Source: Candidatus Gastranaerophilales bacterium
GTDB lineage: Bacteria; Cyanobacteriota; Vampirovibrionia; Gastranaerophilales; Gastranaerophilaceae
Assembly (NCBI GenBank): GCA_944324225.1
Contig: CALUVL010000001.1
Span: 1 to 64,000, forward strand
Length of the DNA: 64,000 nucleotides
Reading direction: 5' to 3'
Positions 56,075-64,000 of the stretch are shown piece by piece (position 1 is the first letter of the stretch; the number at the start of each line of letters is the position of its first letter). Made by a program: the position numbers and the translations under genes. The notes under the pieces are model-generated. The model was given only the letters and a program-made list of their open reading frames with translations. It was not told the origin of the DNA and made no database searches.

Positions 56075-56080
56075 ATTATA
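56075..56080 (-). promoter_or_regulatory. -10 element 7 nt before the toroid-like gene
   Basis: The minus strand reads TATAAT, then AGAAAGT, then ATG. There is no clear SD. It is a near-member of the leaderless set. Confidence 0.4.
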
Positions 56081-56103
56081 CGCAGAACTATATAAATTGT
56101 CTA

Positions 56104-56556
56104 TTACTTTAATGCGAAAGTCATATCTGCTTCGACACAAATTTTGCCGTCGACTTTACCGATTCCGTGAGCTTTGCATACAGGGCCTTTCACCTTTGTA
56201 AGTTCGACTTCCATTTCAAATTTGTCGCCGGGGCGGACGATATTTTTAAATCTTACACCGTCAACACCTGCGTAAAGTGTTAATTTGCCTTCGAACTCCG
56301 GCATCGTCATCAATATGGGTGCTGAACATTGAGCCATGGCTTCAAGCTGTAAAACCCCAGGCATTATCGGATTGCCTGGAAAATGCCCCTGGAAAAATTG
56401 TTCATTCATTGTCATGTTTTTGTAGCCTTTGGCATATTTCCCCGGAACGCATTCTGTAATTCTGTCTACAAGCAAAAACGGATATCTGTGAGGGATCATT
56501 TCCATTATTTGCATTGTATCAAATTGCAATACTTTTTCTTCCGTTTGTTCTGTCAT
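56104..56556 (-). CDS. fabZ: (3R)-hydroxyacyl-ACP dehydratase FabZ
   Basis: FabZ dehydrates 3-hydroxyacyl-ACP in fatty acid elongation and competes with LpxA/LpxD for acyl-ACP, which explains its place in the lipid A operon. The 150-residue hot-dog-fold protein has HRYPFLLVDRI and FFQGHFPGNPIMPGVLQLEAMAQ, with the catalytic His and Glu. ATG 56556 is chosen because AGGAGAG lies upstream; a TTG at 56562 gives two more residues. Confidence 0.96.
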   Translation of the reverse strand: MTEQTEEKVLQFDTMQIMEMIPHRYPFLLVDRITECVPGKYAKGYKNMTMNEQFFQGHFPGNPIMPGVLQLEAMAQCSAPILMTMPEFEGKLTLYAGVDGVRFKNIVRPGDKFEMEVELTKVKGPVCKAHGIGKVDGKICVEADMTFALK

Positions 56557-56588
56557 AATCAATCTCTCCTATTATCTTTAACTTTTAA

Positions 56589-57464
56589 TTATTTACATTC
56601 TATCAGTTTATCTTTTAACATTCTGGCTGTTTTGATATGAACAGCATGTCCGGCTTCTTTTACCAGAATCTGGCATTTCATATTAAGAGGATTAACTCCT
56701 GTCAGATAAAAATCTCCAATTAAATCAAGAATTTTATGTTTGACAGGTTCTAAGTCGCTTCTTAATGGCGATGTATAGCCTTCGTCCTGAAGCCCAAGGG
56801 TGTTTTCAATATTCACACCTCTTGCAAACCCGAGCATCTGGAATTTTTTCAGGTCTTTATAAAATCCGAATGTTCTGGCTTCTATAATTTCGTCTTTATT
56901 TTTAGGATTGTATGCAACCCAGCGTCTTGTTAAGTCCGGATGGTCATAGTTTACGGCATATGATATGTAAAGTTCATCCGACGGCAGGACTACAAGACTT
57001 GTTTTTCCGTTTAAATAATATACTGGTTCTTTGACAGTATAATATTTTTTCTTTTCAAAAAGATGTTTTTCAATTCCTGCTTTTTCAAAAAGTTCAACCC
57101 ACTGTTTTGAACTTCCGTCGAGTGCCGGAACTTCTTCTTCGGTCATAAAAATATCTATGCTGTCTATCCCGCAAAAGGCCAGTGCTGCTGTTAAATGTTC
57201 GGTCAACATGGCTTTTGACTTTTTATTTCCGAGGACAACACAATGATCTGTTGACAAAACATTATCCGCTATAGCTTCAAAGGGTTCGATTTTTCCGTTA
57301 GCGCAAAGTTTTGACAATTCTTCCTTTGTTAAATTCGGGGTTGTGTCTTTACAAATGTAATATCTGATTTTTCCTGAGTTTGACGGGAAAAATTTTACAG
57401 AACACGGTTTGTTTTTCATCAAACCGTGTCCATGAATTGTTATTTCATTAAGAATTGTGGTCAT
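56589..57464 (-). CDS. lpxC: UDP-3-O-acyl-N-acetylglucosamine deacetylase LpxC
   Basis: LpxC performs the committed zinc-dependent deacetylation of lipid A synthesis. The 291-residue protein has [17 protein letters not shown] at the start, the zinc/catalytic segments [11 protein letters not shown] (His) and [13 protein letters not shown] (His and Asp), and the catalytic His in [14 protein letters not shown] start it at ATG 57464, so it overlaps the 3' end of lpxD by 17 nt, with GAGG within lpxD as SD. The length is close to bacterial LpxC, and there is no fused FabZ. Confidence 0.96.
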   Translation of the reverse strand: MTTILNEITIHGHGLMKNKPCSVKFFPSNSGKIRYYICKDTTPNLTKEELSKLCANGKIEPFEAIADNVLSTDHCVVLGNKKSKAMLTEHLTAALAFCGIDSIDIFMTEEEVPALDGSSKQWVELFEKAGIEKHLFEKKKYYTVKEPVYYLNGKTSLVVLPSDELYISYAVNYDHPDLTRRWVAYNPKNKDEIIEARTFGFYKDLKKFQMLGFARGVNIENTLGLQDEGYTSPLRSDLEPVKHKILDLIGDFYLTGVNPLNMKCQILVKEAGHAVHIKTARMLKDKLIECK

Positions 57465-58551
57465 TATTGATATTTTCCTCAAATTCTTTCAACAAGGGTT
57501 CGTATTTTCTGAATTTTGCAAAAATTTCCTGTGCATCTTTCATTGTCTTAAGCTGTTTTATGAATTCTTTTCTCGGAACAGCCGGAATGCCGACAATGAT
57601 TGATTTTTCAGGGAATGATTTCGTAACACCGGCTTTTGCCGTAATAATTGTGTCGGAACCGATTTCAATATGATCGGCAAGACCTGCCTGACCTGCGATT
57701 ACAACTCTGTCGCCGATTACACAGCTTCCGGCAATGCCTACCTGAGAAACTATCAGGCAGCCTTCGCCTATTTTACAATTGTGGCCTATCATTACAAGGT
57801 CATCAATTTTGGTGTTGTCGCCGATTGTGGTGTTTTCTATGGTTCCTCTGTCGATTGTGCTGTTTGCACCGATTTCGACATTGTTGCCGATTTTAACCGA
57901 ACCGATTGAAGGAATTTTGAAGATTACATGTTTCTGGTTAGCTTCTTTGATTTCGCCTTCTTTTCTTGCCTGTTCGATGTTGTCGGGATTTTCGGTTACA
58001 AAGCTGAAACCGTCAGCACCTAATGATACACCGTGATGAAGGATTACATCATTCCCGATATCTACTCTGTCACCTATGTTTACGCCGGCATGAAAAAAGC
58101 AGTTTTTGCCGATTTTAGCACCGCCGCCGATGTAGGAATTTGCAAGAATTTTGGTGTTGTCACCGATTACGGCATCGTGTGAAATAACTACATTCGGCCC
58201 TATTTGAACATTTTCGCCGAGTTTTGCGGTTTCATGAACTACAGCTGTAGGGTGAATTCCTTTATTAACTTCAGGTGCTGTATAGAAAAGGTTCAGAAGT
58301 TTCATCATCGCAAGACGCGGGCGCTCAACTTCTATGGTTGTTAATCCGTCAATTTGTACACCTAAAGGTACAAGTGCTGCTTTGGCCTTTGATTTTGCAA
58401 GATTGGCAATTTCATCTTCGCCAAGTGCCAATGCAAGAGTATTTTCATCCGACAATAGAGGCGGAGCTATCTGCGAAATTTTTACATCCTGTGCTTTTGT
58501 AAGCATTCCGCCCACAATCTGTGAAATTTCATCAACCGTAAAACTTTTCAT
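57448..58551 (-). CDS. lpxD: UDP-3-O-(3-hydroxyacyl)glucosamine N-acyltransferase LpxD
   Basis: LpxD adds the N-linked acyl chain to lipid A precursor. The 367-residue protein has the N-terminal uridine-binding domain ([18 protein letters not shown]), a long hexapeptide left-handed helix ([21 protein letters not shown] onwards), the catalytic His near [14 protein letters not shown], and a C-terminal helix. It is the first gene of the lipid A operon, with a GGAGAT SD. Confidence 0.96.
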   Translation of the reverse strand: MKSFTVDEISQIVGGMLTKAQDVKISQIAPPLLSDENTLALALGEDEIANLAKSKAKAALVPLGVQIDGLTTIEVERPRLAMMKLLNLFYTAPEVNKGIHPTAVVHETAKLGENVQIGPNVVISHDAVIGDNTKILANSYIGGGAKIGKNCFFHAGVNIGDRVDIGNDVILHHGVSLGADGFSFVTENPDNIEQARKEGEIKEANQKHVIFKIPSIGSVKIGNNVEIGANSTIDRGTIENTTIGDNTKIDDLVMIGHNCKIGEGCLIVSQVGIAGSCVIGDRVVIAGQAGLADHIEIGSDTIITAKAGVTKSFPEKSIIVGIPAVPRKEFIKQLKTMKDAQEIFAKFRKYEPLLKEFEENINNDHNS

Positions 58552-58648
58552 AAGCTTATCTCCTTAATTGTAATTTTTGTCTCTTGAACTTTTGTTTTAT
58601 TCAGGAAAACATAATTGATAAAGTTTTCCGTGAATATTATTGTTATTT

Positions 58649-59134
58649 CTAATTTTTGATATCAGAATTTTGTGATATTTTTTCAATGGTTTTTGTAGTT
58701 GATTTTCCCTCAACAAAGTCAATAAATTCAACTTTTGTTCCGTTTTTTTTCATAATATCCGCTTCCGGAAGGGTTTCCATTGTGTAATCTGCGCCTTTTG
58801 TATAAACATCCGGCTTTATTTCATCCAAAAGATTGCGCGGGCTGTCTTCATCAAAAAGAACAACATAATCTACACACCTGAGTGCACATAAAATTTCAGC
58901 ACGATCATTTTCGTTATTTATCGGGCGGCCTTCGCCTTTTATTGAACGGACTGATTTGTCTGAATTCAGAAGAACAATCATATAATCAGCAAAGGTCTTT
59001 GTTTTTTCCAGATATCTGACATGACCAACGTGCAGAATATCAAAACAGCCGTTTGTTGCAACAACGGTCTTTCCGCTTTTATGAAGGTTCGAAACAAATT
59101 CAGCAACCTTTTCTCTTCTCAAAACTTGTCCCAT
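58649..59134 (-). CDS. rfaE2: D-glycero-beta-D-manno-heptose 1-phosphate adenylyltransferase
   Basis: The 161-residue nucleotidyltransferase makes ADP-heptose for the LPS inner core. Motifs are TNGCFDILHVGHVRYLEKTK (HxGH signature), LLNSDKSVRSIKGEGRP and DVYTKGADYT. It corresponds to the stand-alone C-terminal half of HldE/RfaE; the kinase half is not in the window. It precedes lpxD on the same strand by about 100 nt, fitting a joint LPS region. It has an AAGGAG SD. Confidence 0.94.
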   Translation of the reverse strand: MGQVLRREKVAEFVSNLHKSGKTVVATNGCFDILHVGHVRYLEKTKTFADYMIVLLNSDKSVRSIKGEGRPINNENDRAEILCALRCVDYVVLFDEDSPRNLLDEIKPDVYTKGADYTMETLPEADIMKKNGTKVEFIDFVEGKSTTKTIEKISQNSDIKN

Positions 59135-59254
59135 ATTACTCCTTATTCAATTATTCTACCAGAAACAAGGAATAAAAACCCTACTATATTAACAAAAAGT
59201 AATAAATTTTTTTGTTGCGATTGTCCCTTGACGTACAGAACAGTAGCGGGATTC

Positions 59255-59310
59255 TTCGCCTAACTGTCATTCCGGAGGCAAAGCCCAAAATAGATTCGGA
59301 ATGACAAATT
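59255..59310. repeat. Intergenic repeat remnant
   Basis: GGGATTCTTCGCCTAACTGTCATTCCGGAGGC and AGATTCGGAATGAC are parts of the dispersed CATTC/GAATGAC family also seen at 22, 40 and 53 kb. The flanking 59135-59348 holds nothing else I can identify. Confidence 0.5.
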
Positions 59311-59348
59311 TATTCTACTTTCGTGTCTACCAAGGGGTAATTGCGATT

Positions 59349-59546
59349 TTATAAAAGTTTGTTTAGTTTTTCGCCAAGTTTGTCGCCTAATTTGTAATAG
59401 GAAATTGAGGCGGGAGATTTCATCAGCTTTTTGTATGCTTTAACTCCGGCTTTATCCATACGTATTTCTTTTGTGATATCATCAAATCTTGTGGGGATTT
59501 TTTGCGCAAATTTTTCAGCATTTTTTTCAAGAATTTTTATATACAT
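59349..59546 (-). CDS. Hypothetical small basic protein (65 residues)
   Basis: It is not recognised. It is Lys-rich and helical (ILEKNAEKFAQKIPTRF, VKAYKKLMKSPASISYYKLGDKLGEKLNKLL). ATG 59546 is preceded by AAGGAAGG. There is no signal peptide. It neighbours another small charged gene (59624-59755) on the same strand, 77 nt upstream. Confidence 0.6.
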   Translation of the reverse strand: MYIKILEKNAEKFAQKIPTRFDDITKEIRMDKAGVKAYKKLMKSPASISYYKLGDKLGEKLNKLL

Positions 59547-59623
59547 ACACTACCTTCCTTTTATATAATTTAAAGGAAATAATTTTGTTAAATTGCGTGT
59601 TTTAACTGTTTATTTAATTTTTG

Positions 59624-59755
59624 TTAAGCAATTTGTAAAGTCTGCTCAAGCATTTCTACGGTTGAGCGGGGGTAATTAAATTTCTGTTCGTCTTTAAGTT
59701 CTTTTTTGTCATTTTTTTTGTCTTCTTTTTCCATTATTAAAGTCCGGTTTTTCAT
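59624..59755 (-). CDS. Small charged protein (43 residues)
   Basis: ATG 59755 follows AAGGAG with 6-nt spacing, and the frame runs to TAA at 59624. The N-terminal half is almost only Lys, Asp and Glu (MEKEDKKNDKKELKDEQK); the C-terminal half (FNYPRSTVEMLEQTLQIA) could be an amphipathic interaction peptide. No family is recognised. Confidence 0.5.
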   Translation of the reverse strand: MKNRTLIMEKEDKKNDKKELKDEQKFNYPRSTVEMLEQTLQIA

Positions 59756-59897
59756 TATGTTCTCCTTAGGGGCATTATTATAAAATTCTTGAATTTTATT
59801 TTTTTGCCATTATGCAAATATATTGTTTTTTATTTTATTAAATTTATCATTGGATTTTTATTTTAACCTGTCCGCCAGTTCTAATTTAGTACAAAAA

Positions 59898-60914
59898 TTA
59901 AAATAAATCCATTTCAATTACTTTCCGGCAGATTCTGACAGTATTCAAAGCGGCGCCGATTCTAAGGTTGTCTGCAACGCACCAGAGTGAAATTCCGTTT
60001 TTGAAAGCCAGATTTTTTCTTATTCTGCCGACGAACACAGGATCAACCCCTGCTGCGTCTCTTGTGGTTGGATATTCATAGTTATCAGGGTTGTCAATAA
60101 CTTTTACACCGAATGAATTTTTCAAAATTTCACGTACCTCATCGGGGGTAATTTCTTTTTCAAATTCAATGTCGACAGCTTCGCTGTGGCCTTTGTAAAC
60201 CGGAACCCTGACTGCGGTACATGAAATCGGAAGGTCTGACGGAAGATGAAGGATTTTTTTAGTTTCATTTACAACTTTCATTTCTTCTTTTGTGTAACCG
60301 TTTTCGCAAAATACATCTATTTGCGGGATTACGTTGAAAGAAATCGGTTTTTTGAAACATTTGTTTTCAAAAGGTTCGCCTGCCAGATTAGCTTTTGTAT
60401 CTGCGGTGAGTTCCTTCATTGCGGCAAGACCTGCGCCTGATACAGCCTGATAAGTTGATACAAGCAATCTTTTTATTACAGCTTTTTCATGGAGAGGTTT
60501 TAAAACCAGCATTAACTGGGAAGTTGAACAATTAGGGTTTGAAATAATGCCTTTATGTTTTTTTAGATCTTCGTCATTAACATTGGCAATTACAAGAGGC
60601 ACATCTTCTTCCATTCTGAATGCTGAAGAATTATCTATCAAAACACCGCCTCGTTTTACGATTTCCGGAGCAAATTTTTGTGAGGTTGAACCGCCTGCTG
60701 AAGCAAGCACTATATTTACGCCGTCAAAGCTTTCAGGTTTTGCTTCTTCTACAATATATTTTTTCCCTTGAAATTTAATTTCTGTTCCTGCACTTTTTGC
60801 ACTGGATAAAAATTTAATTTCATTGTAAGGGATTTTCATTTCATCAACTATCTGTGTAATTTCCCTTCCTACAACACCTGTTGCACCTAAAATTGCAATG
60901 TTTGGTTTTCTCAT
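59898..60914 (-). CDS. asd: Aspartate-semialdehyde dehydrogenase
   Basis: Asd reduces aspartyl phosphate to the semialdehyde with NADPH, feeding lysine/DAP, threonine and methionine. The 338-residue protein has LGATGVVGREITQIVDE (nucleotide binding), the active-site Cys in ISNPNCSTSQL, YQAVSGAGLAAMKEL and the His-containing PVYKGHSEAVDIEFE. The start has AGAGG. dapB at 943-1692 acts later in the same branch. Confidence 0.96.
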   Translation of the reverse strand: MRKPNIAILGATGVVGREITQIVDEMKIPYNEIKFLSSAKSAGTEIKFQGKKYIVEEAKPESFDGVNIVLASAGGSTSQKFAPEIVKRGGVLIDNSSAFRMEEDVPLVIANVNDEDLKKHKGIISNPNCSTSQLMLVLKPLHEKAVIKRLLVSTYQAVSGAGLAAMKELTADTKANLAGEPFENKCFKKPISFNVIPQIDVFCENGYTKEEMKVVNETKKILHLPSDLPISCTAVRVPVYKGHSEAVDIEFEKEITPDEVREILKNSFGVKVIDNPDNYEYPTTRDAAGVDPVFVGRIRKNLAFKNGISLWCVADNLRIGAALNTVRICRKVIEMDLF

Positions 60915-61000
60915 TTGACAGCCTCTATCATTATTTGTAATTATTTTTTATTATATATTATCAGAAACAAAAATGATTAAAACTTCATATTACAAAACGT

Positions 61001-61030
61001 AAAAAAAGGCGGTTGAAATTTTCAACCGCC
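61001..61030 (-). terminator. Terminator of the ferritin/NfeD/flotillin cluster
   Basis: GGCGGTTGAAA / TTTCAACCGCC, an 11-bp perfect stem (61008-61030). On the minus strand it is followed by seven U (61001-61007), 26 nt after the flotillin stop. Confidence 0.9.
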
Positions 61031-61056
61031 GATTACTTTTACAGTAGAAATTTTAT

Positions 61057-62526
61057 TTATTTTTCTTCGTCTTTCTTTTCTGACTTTTTAGGAGCTGGTT
61101 GAACCGGTGTAGTTGTTACAATTGGTTCAGCTTCAATATCTTCTTGTGATGCAACTTTACCGAGAATTTGTGGAAGTTCTATTCCAGCCTGTCCTGCAAG
61201 GTCATGCATTGCAGGAAGAGCTTTAATTAAATCTCTCATAAAGTTTGCGGTTGTGCTGCCGCCTTTGGAGCCTGCGCCGCCGTCCCAAACAGTAATTTTA
61301 TCAAATTTGATATTTTTAATTGCTTCTACCTGCTTGCCTACAATATCTTCGATTTTTTCAATCATTAAAAAGCTTGTTGCTATTTCAGGTTTGTTATTTG
61401 AAATCTTAACAAGTTGATCGTAACCTTTTGCTTTTGCTTCCAGTACTGCACGGACACCTTCTGCTTCCGCAAAGTATTTGGCTTTGATTGCGTCTGCTTC
61501 ACCGTTTGCAATGCGTCTGAGTCTTTCTGCTTCTGCGTCTGCTTCTACCTGAATTTTAAGTTTTTCAACTTCCTGACGGGCAAGTTCTTCTTTTTTCAAT
61601 CTTGCTTCTTCACGTTCTTTTTGTGCCATTAAAACATCACGTTCAGCGTTAGCTTTTGCAACTTCACCAAGTTTCAGTGCGTCTGCCTGTTTGACGGCCA
61701 AGTTTGCGTTTGAATCTGCGATGTTGGCTTTTGCAATGTTTTCACCGTCTACTGCTTCTGCTTCAAGGCTTGCGGTTTTAATACGCTGTTCTTTTTCTGC
61801 GTTTGTTTTACCGATTTCTGTCTGGGCTGTTTGTTCTGCAACCTGAACTTCTTTTTCTTTATTAGCTTCTGCTTCACCGATTGCACCGAGTTTTTCCTGT
61901 TGTGCAACTTCTACTTTTGCCTTGTTAATTGCTTCTGCTGCTGCTTTTCTTCCGATTGCATCAATGTAGCCTGATTCATCAGTAATATCTTTGATGTTTA
62001 CGTTGATAATTTCAAGTCCGATTTTGTTAAGCTCTGTATTTACGTTTGCGTTAATCTGTTCAAGAAACTTTTCTCTGTCCTGGTTAATTTCTTCAATAGA
62101 AAGGGTTGCAATTGCAAGACGTAATTGACCTAATATGATGTCGCTTGCCTGAACGATTATATCGGGTTTTGTTAATCCCAGCAAACGTTCTGCCGCATTA
62201 ATCATTATGTTTTCTTTTGTCGAAATTCCGAATGTGAAGGTTGAAGGAACTGCTACACGAATGTTGCCTTTTGAAAGAGCACCTTTCAAATCAATATCTG
62301 TTGTCATAGGTTCCAGCGACAAAACCCCGTAATCCTGAATAAGCGGGATAATAAAGGTTCCTCCGCCGTGAACGCATTTTGCGGTAGATGTTCCGCCTGT
62401 TTTACCGTAAACAACAATGACTTTGTTTGACGGGCATCTTTTGTATTGATTGGCTATAAATATGAGTGCCGCAATTAATATAAGTGCGGGAACCACCACA
62501 AAAGCCATAAAACTTGCACTAAACAT
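61057..62526 (-). CDS. Flotillin-like SPFH-domain membrane protein
   Basis: The 489-residue protein has one N-terminal transmembrane helix (about 8-27), an SPFH domain (about 30-200, with PTFTFGISTKENIMINAAERLL and VNVNIKDITDESGYIDAIGRKAA-type sequence), a long Ala/Glu/Lys-rich coiled coil (about 190-380) and a C-terminal acidic/Pro tail. Flotillins (FloT/YuaG type) oligomerise on the inner membrane and organise microdomains. The NfeD-like gene directly upstream is the usual partner. The SD is GAGGAGG. Confidence 0.93.
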   Translation of the reverse strand: MFSASFMAFVVVPALILIAALIFIANQYKRCPSNKVIVVYGKTGGTSTAKCVHGGGTFIIPLIQDYGVLSLEPMTTDIDLKGALSKGNIRVAVPSTFTFGISTKENIMINAAERLLGLTKPDIIVQASDIILGQLRLAIATLSIEEINQDREKFLEQINANVNTELNKIGLEIINVNIKDITDESGYIDAIGRKAAAEAINKAKVEVAQQEKLGAIGEAEANKEKEVQVAEQTAQTEIGKTNAEKEQRIKTASLEAEAVDGENIAKANIADSNANLAVKQADALKLGEVAKANAERDVLMAQKEREEARLKKEELARQEVEKLKIQVEADAEAERLRRIANGEADAIKAKYFAEAEGVRAVLEAKAKGYDQLVKISNNKPEIATSFLMIEKIEDIVGKQVEAIKNIKFDKITVWDGGAGSKGGSTTANFMRDLIKALPAMHDLAGQAGIELPQILGKVASQEDIEAEPIVTTTPVQPAPKKSEKKDEEK

Positions 62527-62543
62527 TTTTCCTCCTCTTAATT

Positions 62544-63092
62544 TTAAACTCGTACAATATAAATTTTGTTATCTTCGACTTTTTCTATTTTGACAGACAT
62601 AAATGCATGAATTTCTTCATCTGTCATATTGATTGCATCAACCACTGAAAGCTGATCGTTGATGGTAATTTCTATCTGCCCCTGACCTTGCGGTTTGAAT
62701 GCTGTGTATGCTCTGCCGACTGTTCCCACAAAATCTTCCAAATTAATTTTTGTTCTTTTGTCCAGTTTTTTGATTAAAAACATCAGATATGCAGATAAAA
62801 ACATAAAAATAAGTCCGAATACAACTGCGGATATTATTGATATTGGAATGCTAAACTTAAACTGGCTTACTGCCGCAAGTCCGACCCATCCAAAGCCCAT
62901 CATAAAGGCCAGTATTGATTGAATGGACAAAAAGTCAAATGAAACATCAGTTTCACAAATAGATGTGAAATCGGTGTGAACTTCCACATCTCCGCCGGTG
63001 AAAAGGAACAGACACATTTTTATAATGTAAAACACTGTTGCAAACACTCCGACGGCCAAAAAGATGTTTGTAATATTCATAAATTCAGGCAT
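62544..63092 (-). CDS. NfeD-family membrane protein (flotillin partner)
   Basis: The 182-residue protein has three to four transmembrane helices (about 8-30, 60-80 and 84-110) and a C-terminal OB-fold-like domain (LEDFVGTVGRAYTAFKPQGQGQIEITINDQLSVVDAINM), as in YuaF/NfeD proteins that work with flotillins. ATG 63092 is chosen because AAAGGAG lies directly upstream; the frame extends five residues further. Its ribosome binding site lies entirely inside a perfect 17-bp hairpin (63093-63136), so translation or transcription into it is probably controlled. Confidence 0.87.
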   Translation of the reverse strand: MPEFMNITNIFLAVGVFATVFYIIKMCLFLFTGGDVEVHTDFTSICETDVSFDFLSIQSILAFMMGFGWVGLAAVSQFKFSIPISIISAVVFGLIFMFLSAYLMFLIKKLDKRTKINLEDFVGTVGRAYTAFKPQGQGQIEITINDQLSVVDAINMTDEEIHAFMSVKIEKVEDNKIYIVRV

Positions 63093-63136
63093 AAAAACTC
63101 CTTTCAAAGAAATATTGTACTTTGAAAGGAGTTTTT
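63093..63136 (-). promoter_or_regulatory. 17-bp hairpin covering the NfeD ribosome binding site (attenuator-like)
   Basis: AAAAACTCCTTTCAAAG (63093-63109) and CTTTGAAAGGAGTTTTT (63120-63136) pair perfectly around a 10-nt loop. On the minus strand the 3' arm contains CTCCTTT-complementary GAAAGGAG and ends in five U immediately before the ATG at 63092. It can act as a terminator of the ferritin mRNA and can also hide the SD of the next gene. Confidence 0.75.
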
Positions 63137-63161
63137 TGATGTCATACGTTTATAGTAAATT

Positions 63162-63671
63162 TTAGCCGATTACCGGAGCAACAAAAGTTCTTGCTGCAAG
63201 TTCTTTGTCAAGCATCAAAAGAGCTTTTGCGTCATCTTTTATCAATTTCAATGTCGCAAGAACACCGCCGACGTTTGATTCTTCTTCAACCTGTTCTTTC
63301 AGATACCAGTCAAGGAACGAAAGTGCGGCACGGTCTTTAACTTCTTCAGCTGTATCCATCAATGCGTTGATGCGTGAAGTTACGTATTCTTCGTGTTTGA
63401 GAACTTCTTCAAATACATGCAGAGGAGATGTCCAATCCACTTGAGGTTTTGCAATAGCTTCAAGTTCAACTTTTCCGCCTCTTTCGTGAACGTAATTAAA
63501 CATTCCCATTGCATGAGCGTGTTCTTCCTGAACCTGTACCGTCATCCAGTTTACAAAGCCTTTGAGGTTAAGTCTTTCGAAATATGCCTGCATTGAAAGA
63601 TAAAGATATTCTGAATAAAGTTCTTTGTTAATTTGATCATTAAAAGCTTTTTCTAATTTTTCTGAAATCAT
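63162..63671 (-). CDS. Ferritin (non-haem, FtnA type)
   Basis: Ferritin stores iron as ferric mineral in a 24-subunit shell. The 169-residue four-helix protein keeps the ferroxidase ligands: Glu in NKELYSEYLYLS, EEHAHAMGMFNYV (Glu, His) and the Gln/Glu of LKEQVEEESNV. ATG 63671 has an AAGGAGAG SD; the longer frame adds eight residues without one. It is followed by the attenuator hairpin and the NfeD-flotillin genes. Iron demand of the Fe-S-rich hydrogenases fits the context. Confidence 0.95.
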   Translation of the reverse strand: MISEKLEKAFNDQINKELYSEYLYLSMQAYFERLNLKGFVNWMTVQVQEEHAHAMGMFNYVHERGGKVELEAIAKPQVDWTSPLHVFEEVLKHEEYVTSRINALMDTAEEVKDRAALSFLDWYLKEQVEEESNVGGVLATLKLIKDDAKALLMLDKELAARTFVAPVIG

Positions 63672-63815
63672 TTTTCTCTCCTTTTTGTTAAACAACTATT
63701 CTATCGATTTTATTCTAACACTGAAATGAATAAATAAATATTAATTTTTAATTAAATTATCTTAACCTTATAAGTGAATGTAAAAATTATTGGAATTTTT
63801 TATAAAAAGTTTGTT

Positions 63816-64000
63816 ATGACAGTAAATTTTAACAACGGCAATTTACGTCCTGTGGAAAAACTTCTTTTAGTTTTGAGCGGGAGCACAAAACTCCATTTTG
63901 ACACCTGGGCCGAGGGAAGATGTTTTAGAGGTGTCGGTCGTGCTTCGAACAAAAGATGGATTGCCGGAGTGCATCCGTCAACTTTGCTCGGACGCACATT
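63816..64000 (+). CDS. N-terminal part of an unrecognised protein (runs off the window)
   Basis: A frame opens at ATG 63816 and stays open to the last base (61 codons). It begins MTVNFNNGNLRPVEKLLLVL and continues with FDTWAEGRCFRGVGRASNKR. I do not recognise it. There is no SD; TATAAA at 63801-63806 is 9 nt upstream. It is divergent from the ferritin gene. An opposing frame in the same region is a shadow. Confidence 0.55.
   Translation, partial: MTVNFNNGNLRPVEKLLLVLSGSTKLHFDTWAEGRCFRGVGRASNKRWIAGVHPSTLLGRT

Noticed and set aside
63800-63997. Minus-strand 65-codon frame at the right edge
   Set aside because: It lies opposite a plus-strand frame that is open to the end of the window from an ATG and divergent from the ferritin gene; the minus frame has no SD.
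1-64000. tRNA, rRNA, CRISPR arrays, insertion sequences or prophage
   Set aside because: I looked for T-loop GGTTCRAATCC motifs, evenly spaced repeats, transposase motifs and phage structural genes and found none that hold up.

Overview
The window is an AT-rich, gene-dense stretch of a bacterial chromosome. It contains no rRNA, tRNA, CRISPR array, insertion sequence or prophage that I could recognise. The best guess for the host is an anaerobic, non-photosynthetic relative of cyanobacteria (Vampirovibrionia/Melainabacteria, order Gastranaerophilales). This is an inference from the following: a Gram-negative envelope with lipid A genes (lpxD-lpxC-fabZ-lpxA) and rfaE2; [FeFe] hydrogenases with their maturase HydF; fermentation-type iron alcohol dehydrogenase; pseudopilins of the KGFTMAEV type; and many lineage-specific proteins, several of which carry a short N-terminal FTG/FTA/FQA peptide. 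No photosynthesis or respiratory-chain gene is present.

Layout. 1-7.5 kb: end of an unknown gene, a repeat pair, a secreted parvulin, dapB, a PC4-like ssDNA-binding protein coupled to priA, a pseudopilin, an XRE regulator, a membrane protein and dxr. 7.6-13.3 kb: a minus-strand hydrogen locus (two thioredoxin-like [2Fe-2S] ferredoxins, a PAS-bearing sensory [FeFe] hydrogenase, a SpoIIE-type phosphatase and a group B-like [FeFe] hydrogenase) behind a promoter flanked by a perfect 13-bp inverted repeat. hydF lies separately at 20.3 kb; hydE and hydG are not in the window. 13.4-27.5 kb: lineage-specific coiled-coil, TPR and helix-turn-helix proteins, a lipoate ligase operon with two paralogous secreted proteins, purB, rpsO, hydF and mnmE. 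27.5-33 kb: a GGDEF protein with a structured downstream RNA region, then a 1215-residue protein with a RelA/SpoT-like domain and an HExxH peptidase-like domain, followed by a small partner gene. 33-44 kb: glyoxalase, Skp-like chaperone, pgk, Fe-ADH, U32 peptidase, tpiA, an Orn/Lys/Arg decarboxylase and a porin-like protein. 44.6-47.6 kb: a ZorA/ZorB-like (MotA/MotB-like) pair followed by a UPF0210 protein. 48-53.5 kb: a UvrC that lacks its C-terminal helix-hairpin-helix region, a two-component pair, a predicted small RNA with an exposed CCUCCUCCCC, a 53-residue gene and an M29 aminopeptidase. 53.6-59.1 kb: a broken GIY-YIG nuclease gene, the lipid A operon and rfaE2. 59.3-64 kb: small genes, asd, a flotillin/NfeD/ferritin cluster and the start of an unknown gene.

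Gene expression. Two kinds of start are visible. Most genes have a normal Shine-Dalgarno (SD) sequence, and several have promoters of the form TTGNNN-17-TATAAT. At least eleven genes instead have a -10-like hexamer (TATAAT, TAATAT, TAAAAT or TATATT) ending exactly 6 nt before the start codon, with little or no SD (one of the eleven has a weak purine run). That geometry places transcription start at the A of ATG, so these mRNAs are predicted to be leaderless.

The observations most worth following are the leaderless-start pattern, the RelA/SpoT-plus-metallopeptidase protein and its neighbour, the hydrogen-sensing locus with its flanking operator-like repeat, the orphan ZorAB-like pair, the CCUCC small RNA, and a 17-bp hairpin that buries the ribosome binding site of the NfeD-flotillin operon.
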